This document shows, piece after piece, positions 43,196 through 55,668 of a DNA stretch of 64,000 nt; position 1 is the first letter of the stretch, and the number at the start of each line of letters is the position of its first letter. The notes under the pieces are model-generated. The model worked only from the letters and a program-made list of their open reading frames with translations. It was not told the origin of the DNA and made no database searches. The translations under genes were made by a program, and so were the position numbers. Origin of the DNA: Bremia lactucae (taxonomy: Eukaryota; Oomycota; Peronosporomycetes; Peronosporales; Peronosporaceae); the NCBI RefSeq assembly GCF_004359215.1, contig NC_090610.1, forward strand, positions 881,766 to 945,765, in the 5' to 3' direction.

Positions 43196-43600
43196 CGCAT
43201 TTTTGAGCCTACGGCCTCTTAGTGACTGGTGACGAATAAAGTTATTCGACGCTCCGCAGTCCACTAAGGCTCTGAGTGACAAATCATTTGTCACTTTAAA
43301 CTTCAAGGTGATGAGGGATATCTCATCGCCAGGTGCAGAGACACATAACGACTGTGTGTTTGGAGCAACTTTCGTCAAGAGATTTGCAAATTTTCCTGAG
43401 GTTGCTGGATCAGTAGGGCGTTGCGCTCCTATTGACCCCGACCGTTTTTTTTGCGGTCCGCCTCGCTGTTGCGATTTCACAACAGCGTCGGACCCGCGAC
43501 CGTTATCCTTTTTGGCATTCGGTCTAAAATTACGTTCAGTACCATTCGGTGCTGGGCGTGGGGCTTGGTATTGCCGCACCCTATCCTCTGCTTGTTGTAA
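43196..43600 (-). pseudogene. Family B gag tail and protease fragment, minus strand
   Basis: The minus-strand frame from 43579 includes RPAPNGTERNFRPNAKKDNG, then ISLITLKFKVTNDLSLRALV and CGASNNFIRHQSLRGRRLK, equivalent to 38000-38390. The frame runs on through the family C LTR, showing the junction is an insertion or recombination point. Confidence 0.8.
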
Positions 43601-44110
43601 TTAAATAGAAGCTACACATAAGTATTTTCGTTGTATGAGAGTGCACAGTGACCAAGAAGTGCTACCATTACACTACTCTCATGAAAATATGTGAGGTATC
43701 CCGTAAGCAGGGGGGGGGGTCGGATAGCAGCTTACTATTCTTCATTATTCCTCTTATAGGTGATAGTAAACATATAACGGGCTGTCCCGTTACAATTATC
43801 TGTGTGAATTGGCAATAACGTACAGGTAATTTGACTATTCGTCACTTTTCATCTCGATAGCCATCTTTGGAAGTACTTACATATCAAATCAAAGACACAA
43901 GAGTTTTACGAATTAAAAATTGTTTAATTAGCGGTATTGCTACACACCCGTTTTAATATCGCCACACCTCTAAATTATAAAAGGGAGGTGGAATTACCAG
44001 ACACCCTAAATTGCAACCTCTGTAGAGTGAAATGTAGCAACTTCTTCGTAACTGGACTACATAATAAGAAGCCTTCATGCAGGCCTTTCAAGCTCCGGAA
44101 GATTGCTTAT
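43601..44110. other. Unassigned AT-rich stretch with possible LTR remnant
   Basis: GTGCTACCA at 43660-43668 resembles the primer-binding site seen elsewhere, and CCCGTTACA at 43783-43791 resembles a family B LTR end. A short decayed LTR may therefore lie between them. A run of ten G lies at about 43710-43719. No coding sequence recognised. Confidence 0.35.
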
Positions 44111-44112
44111 CA

Positions 44113-45070
44113 TTAGACTGTGTTTTGGATTGTAAAAATATGTAAAGCGTCCAAAGTAATCACAGTATTTAAATAAGGGAACCGTTTATTTCTCTCGTTT
44201 GGCCATTGTTCTAGAGATGATCGACTGTTGACATGTGAAGCTTGCCACCCAGCAGCTGAAACACATGACGCCAAAAAAACCCACGTAAAACGTGGATCTC
44301 GGTCTGATACCACGGACTCGGGCATCCCGTGTAGTCGGTACACATGATCCAGGAGCAACAGACCTGCCTCCTTGCCTGTGATCGTAGAGCTAGAACTACA
44401 TAGTGCTAAATGCACCATTTTGCTCAGTCTGTTTACAATAACGACGATCCCGTTCGATACTTATTAGCGCTGGCAATGTTCGCAGGAGCGGATATATTTG
44501 GCCAACCATCGATATAGGTCCGGCATTCCTCTGACACTCGTAAGAATGTCTTTCACGGCCTAGATGCCTACTTGATGGTGCATCGTGGAAATCGTTAAGC
44601 ATCTTCAGCTTGAGATTTATGTCATTAGGGACAATATTCTCAAGGGATCACAAGGTGACTGCTGGTGCCATAATAGGCCATCGTTTTGTCTAAATCGACT
44701 TAGCTGAGCCTTCAGGTGCGACGGAAATGAATTTTTTTGTCCACCGATGTGATCCAACTGCAGGCGACAATGTTCGTCCTGACTGTAGCTCTTCTTTATT
44801 TCGGAGGCCAACGAACTCGTCACGTGGTAGCTGTAATTGTTGACGACTCAACTTGTACCTTTGCGGGGTACACACTTTTATGTCTTGTCTCGAAGTCTGG
44901 TCTGCGCGATAATGCGTCAGCCAAGACATTCGACTTGCCCGGATTGTATTCGACTTTAAAATTAAATTTAAAGTAGGATGTAAGCCGTCTTGCCATTCTA
45001 CGGTTGCCATCATCCAGATTATCCACGATGCGTTCTTGAAGAAGGCGCGTTTACATTTGTCTATCATTGA
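44113..45070 (-). pseudogene. Family C integrase and RNase H fragment, minus strand
   Basis: The frame at 44418-44113 reads LDHVYRLHGMPESVVSDRDP (integrase core, second catalytic Asp). The frame at 44823-44617 precedes it. The frame at 45026-44820 has RRLTSYFKFNFKVEYNPGKS and NVLADALSRRPDFET, the RNase H tether. These are close to the copy C1 sequences at 22018-22950 but more eroded. Confidence 0.75.
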
Positions 45071-45099
45071 GAAAGTGGCTCGGATGCTTCATTTAAAAG

Positions 45100-46960
45100 C
45101 GACGCCTTAAAGCAGATCCCGCTAAGATAAGACAATAATTGGTTGGCGGTTCCTAAGAACCATAAGGGATTGCGTAAGTGGCTTGGACCTGCCAGCTACT
45201 TGCATAACTACTGCGATAATTGCGCTGATACTGCCTGACCATTATTCACTATCATTTAGAAGGAGATGGATTGGTGCTGGACTAGCACCGAATACGACGC
45301 TTTGAAACCGTTAAAGGAAAAACATACTATGGCCCAATTTTTTGGCCTAATCGATCCCGATCGGCCTTTTAGCGTCGCATTTAACTTTGCCGTATGCATC
45401 GCTCTCCTTCGAAGAGATGTTGAAGGACAAGAATGCGTCATTGCGTCTGAGTCTCGGTAGATTAAAGCTGCAGAAAAGTCTACCCAGCTCATGACAAAAA
45501 GCTTCTAAGTATTAAGAATGCTCTCGTCCAAACTAGACTTCATCTGCTGGTCTCGAATATATTTGTGAGCTATACAGGTCCTACATCTATACGCGCTGCA
45601 ACTCAGTCGCGTCACTTCTCGCAGTGGATGGCCTAGTAGCATTCATTCCTTAAAGAATATGACTCCGAGATGAAGTATAAGTCGTGAAAAAACAACGCCC
45701 TGGCTGATTTTTTAAACGTTATCACGCAGACGTATTTAAAAGCTTGTTCATGTCATGACTCTGTCGTCGCTATTTCCTGACTTACTCTGTGAGGCTTATG
45801 CCGCAGTTGAGAAGTGTTTAGCTTTGCTATGAGCTCTTTAGAGCAATGAGTGTCAGAAATCTGACATCAAATTTAGGCACGATTAAGTGCTAAGTTACAT
45901 CGACTTTCCATCGATATTGGCCTTATGTGTTATTGCAGTGATGCGGCGGATCCTCCGCGCATCTTAGTTCCTTATAATGAGGAACTGAAGTATTTGGATC
46001 CTCTATAAGGCACATGATACTGTTTTAAGCGGTCATTCCGGTCGAGAGAAGACCCATGGCTCGGTGACCCCACGCTACAGGTGGCCCAAATTAAATAAAT
46101 CAGCCAGCATCTATGTGCGCATATGCGAGACGTGCCAAAGGGATAAATCCTCGGCTCATGCAACTCTGCCACCTTTTAGTTTTCCCGTAACCACTGGGTA
46201 ATGGAAGTTCACCAGTATCGATTTTTGCTGTTTTGCTTAGCGGCGGATTCGGAAGGCAACAAGGGCATCGTAGTCTTTGTTGACGTTTTGAGCAAGATGG
46301 CTTATTTAGCGGCTGTTTGGAAACCATTAATAGGGAAGGCATAGCGATGTTGTTCATTAATCGCGTGTTTCGTCAACACGTTTACCAGTGGCTATTGTTC
46401 CCAAGAGAGATCCCTGTATAACAGGCACATACTGATAGTCTATCTTTCGGGTACTAGGCTTTTAATTGGAAATGTTTACAGTGAATCATCTGTAGACCGA
46501 TGGTTATGCTGAACGTGTCAATTGTGTCATTGAAGACGTTCTGCGCAGTGTTTGTGCAATGCACAATGTCAATGGTTTTGCATTTAGTTCCGCTGTTGAT
46601 TCCTTTACAGGCTTAACTCCGCTCTGTGTGAACGGTCTCTCACGTCCACACGTTCCGTTAACGCTTTCACCAAGTAATCACGGCGCTGTCACTAGATAAA
46701 TGTGCATCTCGCGACGCAATTATATGTCTTACGACATGTACAGGACGCAATGGTGATAGAAGACAAAAAATAACAAGCGAGGGCTTACGGCAGAATCTGA
46801 ATTGGTTCTTATGCGGGTGGTGTCCGAGTATTTCTTGATGCTTTACGTGCATTAAGCTCATCCAGCGTAATTACCTCAGGAACAGTTATTGAGGTTGCCT
46901 ACGCTTGGCCTACAGCCTCTCAAAGACGTTCCCACCACGCTGGGTGGTGACGACAAGCTA
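45100..46960 (+). pseudogene. Old family A fragment, plus strand
   Basis: Heavily mutated text parallels copy A1 from the reverse-transcriptase thumb through integrase: WCWTSTEYDALKPLKEKHTM at 45270, PDRPFSVAFNFAVCIALLRR at 45357 on, then DPPRILVP-like and integrase-core text (VVFVDVLSKMAYLAAVW near 46270). Stops are frequent throughout. It is clearly more decayed than copies A1-A3. 46961-47306 has no recognisable content. Confidence 0.7.
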
Positions 46961-47306
46961 GCTCCTTCTTAAAAACTTCCTGCTCATGCTGCTCATCGAG
47001 CAAATTTTTATTGTGTTGGTGCCCAAGACCCGGTGTCATGCGCTTAGGGATGGATTTGGTGCTCGGCGATATTTGTCTGTCACGCTTATGAGTGGCGGGC
47101 TCGGATCCTTGAGCTTTTTCTCGGAAGAATTGTGGCTATCGTAGACCACGATTATATTTTCTTCGAGGAACTAAGAAGAGTTAATGACTCGTTGATATCA
47201 TAGGACCCAAAGGTGTTCAGAATACATCTGTGAGGTTACCTGCTCGATCACAGACCACAAAGAGGTAATGCAGACGAGTGATGTCAATAGTCTGATGAAG
47301 GAAGGT

Positions 47307-47780
47307 GTAACGGAGTCACACTTCGCTTGATAACGGTTTAAGTAGTGTGGTATACACTAGAGATAATATATCCTCTATATTGATATAGGTGAATTCATGT
47401 TAGATTATGGATAATACACGTGCCAGTCACCAGATAAAGATCTGGTGCAGACTCTGTATCACGGTAATTAGGGGAAGGTATTTTTACATTTTGAACTATT
47501 CAAAAATCAGTCTTAATTCGATCTAAACAGCTCCGTGCCTTGCTAAGGCTTGCGTAAAAGATAGAAGCCTTCTAAGGACATTTACCTTTGGGCACTCGAT
47601 GCCACCTGATATTTAGAAGTGTTGATTCTCTGCAGCCAGGACTAGAAGAACCCAGCGACCTTGTACGACTCTCCGGGCTATTAATTTACTCATTTTCTAA
47701 AAGTAACTTTTTTTGATTCCAAGTCTTTCTCAGACTGAAGAAGCTTGGTATCTCAGCCATAGTCTTACAAGCGCGATCAA
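47307..47780 (+). repeat. Diverged family A LTR
   Basis: It starts TGTAACGGAGTCACAC. Recognisable blocks are CAGATAAAGATCTGG, GTGCCTTGCTAAGGCTTGCG, GATAGAAGCCTTCTAAGG and GGGCACTCGATGCCAC, in LTR order. The orientation agrees with the fragment at 45100-46960, so it may be that element's 3' LTR. Confidence 0.6.
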
Positions 47781-48006
47781 TGATTTACCAATATCTTATG
47801 CGACTAAATTATTTTTAATAAGTGAGCAGATGGACTGACGAGCACTGGAGTGAACTGCCAAGCATGATTTATTTAAACTAAAGAAGCAAAACATAGAATA
47901 TCGATGTATTACATAGCTTCCAAATAATAATGTTACGTATGTGAATTCGGGTAATTAGATCGATAGTTGTAGTCATTGAAGTACTACTCTTGTAACGGGC
48001 TAACTG

Positions 48007-48493
48007 TGTAGCGGAACTACCTCGATCCCAAAGTCAGAAGAATACTTTTAGACTCAAAAGGTCTCTTAGTTCTATAGAACTAATGAATTTAACAATTCAG
48101 GGAGTCGTACAAGCTATTAAAGCTTAAGGAATCCTAGTTCAAGGGATTCAAGGGTTCGTAGAACCAATTTGCAACAAGTGCCCGAGAGAATATACCATAG
48201 AAAGGCTTCTATTTCTTAGAGATCAATGCGCAAGCCTTAGGAAGGCACTTAACGCTTTAAGATCAAAAGGGGAACTGCACTTCATTTAATTATTTTAAAT
48301 TTAAAAATCTTACCCTAGCTAATTTAAAATGGATTTCGGCCGCCAGATTTATATCTGGCGGCGACCGCATTTGTTACCCATAATAAATGGGATTTAAGTA
48401 ACAAACTATTTTAGAATAGGATAAAACGGTAATTTACCCATAAAGTTAATGTACCACAACAACGGTTCTCCAACCGATGTGTGCCCCATTACA
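48007..48493 (-). repeat. 3' LTR of copy A3
   Basis: It runs from TGTAGCGGAACTACC to GTGCCCCATTACA. Length 487 bases, equal to the A2 LTR. Confidence 0.9.
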
Positions 48494-48657
48494 CCCTTCC
48501 CCATCAGACTGATGACACCGAGTGACAACGTGTGCTTCGTTTCCTCTTTGAGGTTGGAACTTAAACAGCTAACCGTTCGGTTGTGTTTCTCTTTCCTTTG
48601 TCTCATGACAATCAAGCGTGAGTCACAGACTCTTAGCACCTTCCTCGACGACGGGGG

Positions 48658-49432
48658 ATGGTTTACTTTGAAAGTCATTCTCCATCAGAGATTGGGGAGA
48701 AAGAGCGTCGTCCTTACATGTCTTCTCCTCCGGATGAACGTCGGCGGGCCCCGAATCAGTTCCCAGAATGTGGTGCCGCTGATGTCTTAACTGCATTGAG
48801 CAGGACACGGGACCCTGAGTCCAACACCATTACTAATCCGCTCGTAATTCTCTGAGGAAAAAGCTCGTCGTTGAGCTGCCGAGATAGCGAAAGCTAAACC
48901 TCGTAGTGTTTTATAGATTCACTCCGCTAAGTGCGGACGAGCATCTCAAAGAGATAGCGGATCATAGCTTGGTAACTTGGATCTCCGGAGACGCAGCGAG
49001 AACGCCGGAGGAGCTCGCTGCTCGCGACGCTCTTCATGAGCGATACCTTACGCCAAAGCTTATGACGCGAAACCAGTATCTGACGCGTTTACATGATCAA
49101 GCCCGTGGGGCTTCGGTGACCTCCATGAGGAAAATTCCGATCGGTTTGCTTCTAAACGAAACAAGGAGTGAAAACAAAGTCTCATTTGAGAACTAGGTCT
49201 ATCGGTCCGCCACCCTTGTAATATTTGGAGAGAGTCTGTGGATGCAGCTGATGTTCGTTTGGAACGGAAGCTTCGCTTCGATTTCGCTAAGCTTAAAGCC
49301 AAAGGCCAGTCACGTTCGGCATTTATGCCACAAAACGAAGAAAGGTCTAGCCGATATTTCAGTGCTTCGGTTGGCCGTACAACCATGGATCGAAGCCGCA
49401 CTAAGGCTATAGATCCATCTAATCCCACGTAA
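48658..49432 (+). pseudogene. Second copy of the antisense reading frame of family A
   Basis: From ATG 48658 the plus strand reads MVYFESHSPSEIGEKERRPY and SPPDERRRAPNQFPECGAAD. After a stop at 48855 and a frame change it resumes with YRFTPLSADEHLKEIADHSL, ARDALHERYLTPKLMTRNQY and LERKLRFDFAKLKAKGQSRS. It corresponds to 16726-17525 with the same start codon and the same distance from the LTR. Confidence 0.7.
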
Positions 49433-49434
49433 GC

Positions 49435-50940
49435 GTCGTTTGACGCGAGTTGACCCTAAGCTTGGCTCTCAAAAACGTCAACGGCGTACGGGAAATTTTG
49501 CCGAAAAGGTACCTTAAACTCCCAAGAGTTTTCAGAAGAGGAGTACCCTAGCTACTTAACCATATACTGCTATTGGTCCTTCCAACGACGTCGCTTTAGA
49601 AGCTTCTCCACGTGAAACTGAAGGTCCCCCCGCGCATCAAGCAGCGCGGGAGGGGGCTGAAATTTTGGTGAAGGCATTTAAAGCACTAACGCACGAGGTG
49701 CAACTTCTTGGTGAGGTCCTTGCTCGGGTTGAGAGGCGGTTCAGAACCGTCTTTCGCTACTGGAGTGGAACAATGTCGTTTAAAATGCCAGCCGGACATC
49801 CTGATGAGGATGGAGCAATTTGCGGCACGACCTCCTCGGCGCAAGCGCCTTCAAGTCCACGTGGGAAGGGTCCCGATATGGCTTAAGCAAGCCTACGAAA
49901 CACACTGGGTGGGTACGCAGCTTGCTAGTAAGGTTTAGCGTGTAAGCTAGGCCCTTCTCGGCCACGACCGTAAATGGTCCAATAAAGCGCGGGCGCAATT
50001 TTAGTCCTCAAAACCGCGGAAACCAAGTTAGTAGGAAGGTTTTTAGCGCTTAATAAATCTCGGCCATCGACCGTATAAGAATTAATACAGCTTCTGCCTT
50101 TGACATCTGGTTTTTGTTTGTTTGTCTTGGCTATCAGCCATCATATCCCTTACATGCTTTACGACACTAAATCGTCGCGAGAAACTCGCTTACTTGTTTC
50201 CGAATGGTAACAGGGCTGATATCAGCAAGCCTATCGGCTAATTCTCCTCGCCAAGCCCTAAGCCAAGCAGTGAAATCGTTAACGGAATGAGTGGGTGGTT
50301 GAGACTGTTGACATAGAACGCAGTATAGCCTGTAGAGGCATGTACAGCGTTATTCAACGCAAATTCTACCACTGTGAGCATTGAACTCCAGCGCTTTGGT
50401 GTCTGAGCACACACACTGCGTGTAACGTCCTAAATGCCGCGATTAACACGTTCAGCTTTGACCATCGGTCTGCGGATGGTCCGCGGTGGACATGTCGACT
50501 CGGGTGACAAGCACTCGGAATTTACTTTCCAGAATGTACCCGTGTAACGGGGGTCCCGATCAGCGACGATTGCCACTGGTAATCCGTGCTGTCGAAACAC
50601 GCGATCGATAAACAGCCTTGCTGTGTCTTCACCATCAATGGTATCTGGCACAGCCGCTAAGTGAGCAATTTTGCTCAATCGGTCAACAAAGACCACTATG
50701 CCAGAGTTACCGGCGGAATCTTTCGGTAGAACGAAAACAAAATCCATACTAATGGACTCCCAACAACCTATGGGTACGGGAAGGCTCGTTAGTGGCGCAG
50801 CAGCATGAGCTGAGGGTTTGACCCGGTGGCAAGTTTCGCATGTGCGAACGTTTGTGCTGACCATTTATAAAGTTTGTGCCACCAATAACTATGGCTTGCA
50901 GAGCCGAAGGTCTTTTCTCTACCGAGATGACCACCAAGAA
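49435..50940 (-). pseudogene. Degenerate integrase with chromodomain remnant, copy A3
   Basis: The frame at 50864-50430 has STNVRTCETCHRVKPSAHAA (zinc finger, CETC), SISMDFVFVLPKDSAGNSGI, VFVDRLSKIAHLAAVPDTID and VADRDPRYTGTFWK. The C-terminal barrel is at 49998-49780 (MRPRFIGPFTVVAEKGLAYT). Near 49600-49440 chromodomain-like text is recognisable but broken. Confidence 0.8.
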
Positions 50941-50949
50941 CAGTGTCGT

Positions 50950-52200
50950 GTGCCTAATAGAGGATATGGTACTTCAAATCCTTATCATGAGAAACAACGA
51001 CACGCGGAGGGTCCGCAGTGTCCGTGCAATAAAGCAACAGGTCTTCATCGGTAGGAAAATCGATGTAACCTTGCACGCAAACGTGCCGGCAATTTAATAC
51101 CTGAATTAGAGTTCTGAGAGTTCGTAGCAGAGCTACACACTGTTCATCCTTGGCGAAAGCCGAACGGAAGAATTCAGGAATAGGTGACATGATAGTCGTT
51201 AAATGAAAAAGCTCATAATCCGGCCTGCGTGATAACGCATCGGCCAAAGCATTCTGCTTGCCAGGCTTATACTTCACCTCGAAGCTGTATTCCGCGAAAA
51301 AGGATTGCTATCGGGCCATTCTCTGTGAGAGATGGGGCGACTTAGTCGCCGTGCGTAATGACGCGTAATCTGTATATATCACAAACGCCTTAGAGCCGAG
51401 CAGATGAATTCTAAATTTGACGAGAGCATACATCATAGTAAGTAACGCTTTGTCATGAACTGGATAACTCTATTCCGCAGCTTCAAGCTGGCTAGACCCG
51501 AACGCAATAACACGTTCAGGCCTATCAACATCTGTTTGTAACAGAGCACTGCCACAGGCAAAATCCGATGCGTCCCAGACGACACTGATGGCCAATTTAG
51601 ATTTGGCAGTGCCAGGATCGGGACATGGATAAGACTGTCCTTAACTGCTCGAAAAGCATTATGTTCTGACTGTTCAGCACCATTCTGTACTTTTTTTAAG
51701 GAAATAAGATAATGGCCTAGCCATTTCAGCGTAATTTTTGCTATATTTGTGTAAATAATTGGCGAGACTCAACCACTTACGCAAATCCTTTTGGTTTTTA
51801 GGAACCGGCCAATATACTATGGCTTTTACCTCCGCACGATCCGCTCTAAGGCCTCGCTTTCCGATGAAGCATCCTAAAAAAAGAATTTCGTCAGCACCAA
51901 AAATGCATTTAGATGCATTGGCATACAATTTATTTTTGTGCGCGTACACTCGAGCACTGCTCGCAAATGGTCTAAATAGTTTTCCATATCCGACCGACCC
52001 TGCTCCGCACGATTGTGGACAAAAATGTCATCAAAATAAGTCTGTGCATAACCTTGATGAGGGCGGAATAGTTGCGTCACTAGACGATTAAATGTTGCTG
52101 GGGCGTTAAAAAGCCTTTGTGGCATTACCAACCGCTCACATTGCATACCACTTGGGGTGCTAACAGCTGTAAGCGGGATATTGCTAGCTCGCATAAGCAG
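50950..52200 (-). pseudogene. Degenerate reverse transcriptase and RNase H, copy A3
   Basis: The frame at 52194-51874 reads MRASNIPLTAVSTPSGMQCE, RLFNAPATFNRLVTQLF and QTYFDDIFVHNRAEQGRSDM, with the catalytic motif as YFDD. The frame at 51949-51674 has the thumb (CFIGKRGLRADRAEVKAIVY). RNase H and tether follow to 50950 (QNALADALSRRPDYELFHLT at 51264). The reverse-transcriptase fingers (copy A1 4530-4990) are deleted between about 52200 and 52230. Confidence 0.8.
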
Positions 52201-52229
52201 TTAGACCTCCAATCGATACATGGCTCATG

Positions 52230-53743
52230 GTGTTCTAGCCAGGCCATACCAAGGATGAGATCATATCTCGAATCCAAATCAAAGACGAGACAGTGATACG
52301 CTTAACTGTCAAAGTCCAGAAACTTTATACCTAAGTTCAATGGAATTTGAGAAACAGTGATACGAGTCCCAGTCGCTTAGCGAACAGTGATTGTATCACC
52401 TTCATGCGCTCTAAGTGCCTCAAAGTATTGTTGGGTTCCTTCAAAGGAAAGACGTCGAGCATAATTGCAAGACGCTCCTGAGTCATCTCAATTTAACCAC
52501 GGCTTATAAAAGCCCTTTGCAGTCGCTTGAGCGACTAGCAAGCCAGGCTTGTACTCACGCCCCGTGCCATTAAGCACCGAGCTAATTGGAGCTCAGTTCT
52601 CTTTACTCTTACCTCCTAGAGGTTCAACAGAGCCTAGGTCTTCCCCAGTAGGGAGCCTCGCACCTACTGCGTATCGACGTTTTCCCGCACCGTACCGGAT
52701 CTCTGGTATTAGTCGGAATTGGAGCTCTTTCGAGCTTACGCAAATTTCATAGGGGGCAGGCCGGACGTAAATGTTTCGTGCTTTCGCACATATAACATCT
52801 ACGGATATTCTTACGCTGTTCCACAGCTTGAAAAGCCTCTTCTCCTTCCTCAACGAGACTAAGATCCATGTGTTTCGGTCTATTAGACGGAACCCATGTG
52901 CTCAAAGAGCTTGTTCGGTAAACAGGCGTGCTAACGCGAGCAGACTTAAAGTCGAACTCAGAGCGTAGCGCTATGGCAACTGCTATTTCGAAAGTAACAG
53001 GATGAGATCGGAATAATTCCGTCCGGGTAACGCCCTCATTTAGTCCCCAAAGGTTGTTACAACAATTGCTTCTTGCACCAGGTCTAGATGCATAGATGCA
53101 ATGAGAGTTCTCAACTCCTGGACAAAGTCTTCTAGGATTCGTTTACCCTGCCGAGTCGCTAGGAGCCGTTCTCGCATGAGAAAATCCTGATCGGGCAATG
53201 CAAACATGCTGGTCATTTTTGCTGCTTCAGCGAATCCCATGAAAGAAAAGCGTCGTTTACGGACGTACCGCACGACAGTGCCCACTCCATCGCTCTACCT
53301 CCGAGTTTGGAAATGACCATAGCCACCTTTTGCCGTTCTGTTAAGAACAAGGCGTATTCAATGGACATCTCCATCTGCTTAATCTAAAAAGGGAGATTTC
53401 TCCCTCTTTTCCCTCAAATACCTTCACATTTACAGCTAGAGGGCGAGCCCTCGACTCTGAGTCAGGTACAGAGATGTATCAAAAGCCAGACGAGAACGCC
53501 TCTTGGTCGCTGAATCCAGTGTCGAGATCGTAGTAAACGACGTTGGATTGCCATAGATGCCGCTAAATGGTCTTGTACCTGACCGATCAGGAAGGCTTCG
53601 TATCGCATGAAGGCTTCAAGCCTTGCATGTGGGACCTCTGGTCCCTGGGAAATGATAAATTCCACGTGCTCAAGCCCAAATAAGATTTTGATCTTGTCAT
53701 AAGCGGCGCGTTGCGCTTCTGGCAATTTTGGAATTTTTTCCAT
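52230..53743 (-). pseudogene. Degenerate gag and protease, copy A3
   Basis: gag starts at the ATG at 53743 with MEKIPKLPEAQRAAYDKIKI and continues [16 protein letters not shown]. Pieces at 53285-53040 and 52853-52593 follow, the latter covering the zinc-knuckle region (MRKEKRLFKLWNSVRI frame, knuckle in the alternate frame near 52770-52820). Protease-region text is present at 52500-52240. This copy shows the intact initiator that copy A1 has lost. Confidence 0.8.
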
Positions 53744-53803
53744 TTTCGTGAGGGTTTACTCTTTTAAAGACTAAGGCGTAGATTGATTACGAGTGCTACC
53801 AGG

Positions 53804-54277
53804 TGTGGCGGAGCTTCCTCGCTCCTAAACTCAGAGAAAGACTTTTAGACTCAAAAAGTCTCTTAGTTCTTTTGAACTAATGGGTTTAACAACTCAGGGA
53901 ATCGTACAAGCTATTAAAACTTAAAGAATCCTAGTTCAAGGGTTCGTAGAACCAAGTGGCAACTAGTGCCCAAGAGGATATACCTTAGAAATGCTTCTAT
54001 CTCTTACAGATCAATGCGCAAACCTTAGGAAGGCACTTAACGCTTCAAGATCAAAAGGGGAACTGCACTGTATTTTATTTTTTTATCTAAAACCTTACTT
54101 TAGCTAATTAAAATAGACATCGGCCGCCAGATTTATATCTTGCGGCGACCATATTTGTAACCCATAATAAATGGGATTTAAGTAACTAACTATTTTAAAA
54201 TCGGATAAAAAGGGTATCTTATCCATAAAGCCAATGTACCACAACAACGGTTTCCAATAGGTATGTGCTCCACTACA
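53804..54277 (-). repeat. 5' LTR of copy A3
   Basis: It runs from TGTGGCGGAGCTTCC to GTGCTCCACTACA. GTGCTACCAGG immediately before it (plus-strand view, 53793-53803) is the primer-binding site in minus orientation. Confidence 0.85.
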
Positions 54278-54775
54278 CATTTAAAACAGTGAAAAACCCT
54301 AAGTTATGGAATAAAAAGGTAGGCGGGCAATTCTAAAGCAAACTCACACTACCACGCACAAACCTTCGGGCACAGCGAGGGAATTGGTTGAGCCTAAAGA
54401 AACCAATCGCACCGAGCTTTTACTATTAGACAGATGACGTGACAGAAGCGGTTGCTTGTCTTTTCATTCCTACTGTGTACAGGAAAATAAGCTTAAGACT
54501 GATTTATAATTAATAGAACTAAACATAGAACATTTTATCAGATGATCTCTGTAGATGTGAAACCCCACATGACGACCTTACTTATTCTAAATACATTTTC
54601 GCGCAGATGACGTCAGTCCCGTAGGTCACCTCTTCATTGTGATGCATCTATGTGCACCAGATTCACAAGTGTGATTCATATCTAAAACTTAACCGAGTGA
54701 CAGCTCAATGAACTTAACTTGAATCTGTTGACCTCCCCGAAAAGCGTATTTAACGAGCATTAACATTAGGCAGTT
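54278..54775. other. Unassigned stretch with weak family C LTR similarity
   Basis: Blocks such as GGTTGAGCCTAAAG, GATGACGTCAGTCC and GATGCATCTATGTGCACC resemble diverged family C LTR sequence in minus orientation, but the match is patchy. No coding sequence seen. Confidence 0.3.
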
Positions 54776-55467
54776 TGTAATGGGGCACACATCGGTTGGA
54801 GAACCGTTGTTGTGATCATTTACTTTATGGGTAAAATATTCTTTTATCATATTCTAAAACAGTTAGGTAAATCCCATTTTTTATGGGTAACAAATGTGGT
54901 CAAAGCCAGATATAAATCGGCGGCCGAAATCTATTTTTAAACTAGCTAGGGTAAGTTTTTTTAAATTGAAATAATTAAATGAAGTGCAGTTCCCCTTTTG
55001 ATCTTGAAGCGTTAAGTGCCTTCCTAAGGCTTGCGTTTCGATCTGTAAGCGATAGAAGACTTTCTAAGGTATATCCTCTTGTAAACTAATTGCCACTTGG
55101 TTCTACGAACCCCCGAATCCCTTGATCTAGGATTCCTTAAGCTTTAACAACTTGCACGACTCCCTGAGCTGTTAAAGTCATTAGTTCAAATAGAACTAAG
55201 CGATCCTCTGAGGCTGAAAGTCTTACTCTGACTTTAAGGCTTGCGCATTGATCTGTAAGAGATAGAAGCCTTTCTAAGGTATATCCTCTTGGGCACTAGT
55301 TACTACTTGGTTCTACGAACCTCTGAATCTCTTGAACTAGGATTCATTAAGCTTTAATAGCTTCTTCGACTCCCTGTGTTGTTAAGCACATACGTTCAAT
55401 AGAACTAAGCGACTCTCTGAGTCTGAAAGTCTTCCTTTGACTTTAGGAGCGAGGTAGCTCCGCAACA
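54776..55467 (+). repeat. Solo family A LTR enlarged by an internal tandem duplication
   Basis: It starts TGTAATGGGGCACACATCGG and ends GTAGCTCCGCAACA. The block beginning AAGGCTTGCG...ATCTGTAAG occurs at about 55027 and again at about 55242, a roughly 215-base tandem duplication, which explains the 692-base length against 487 for normal copies. Confidence 0.8.
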
Positions 55468-55548
55468 AAAAGCCTGGAATATGTTTTTTTTTTCAATATG
55501 ACCTCGGGCGCCCACAAACACACTCGTTAGCAGCTGTTCACGCCTTTC

Positions 55549-55668
55549 AGTCTAGCGGAGCTTTTGTTGCTCCTCCAATTAGAGGAAGACTTATTGACTC
55601 AAAGAGTCACTCTGTAAACCTTATAAGTCTAACAACTCAAGGAGTCGTACAAGCTCGAAGAGGTAATG
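55549..55668 (-). repeat. Family A LTR fragment, minus orientation
   Basis: TCTAGCGGAGCTTTTGTTGC followed by GACTCAAAGAGTCACTCTGT and GGAGTCGTACAAGCT matches the first 110 or so bases of the 16073 LTR. It is cut at 55669 by the family B LTR. Confidence 0.7.

Larger units (their letters stand above)
48007..54277 (-). mobile_element. Family A chromovirus copy A3, minus strand, both LTRs present
   Basis: LTRs at 48007-48493 (3') and 53804-54277 (5') flank a complete but decayed set in minus-strand order: gag, protease, reverse transcriptase, RNase H, integrase, chromodomain remnant and antisense frame. The LTRs differ in length (487 and 474 bases) and by many substitutions, so the insertion is not recent. 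Flanking five-base sequences do not match (AACTG and CATTT), so no target-site duplication is evident. Confidence 0.9.

Noticed and set aside
43016..43579. A 188-codon minus-strand frame as a host gene.
   Set aside because: It is family B gag tail and protease fused to antisense family C LTR sequence.
43700..43725. Run of ten G as a possible regulatory or quadruplex element.
   Set aside because: It is a single homopolymer run with no spaced G-tracts, and may be a sequencing artefact.
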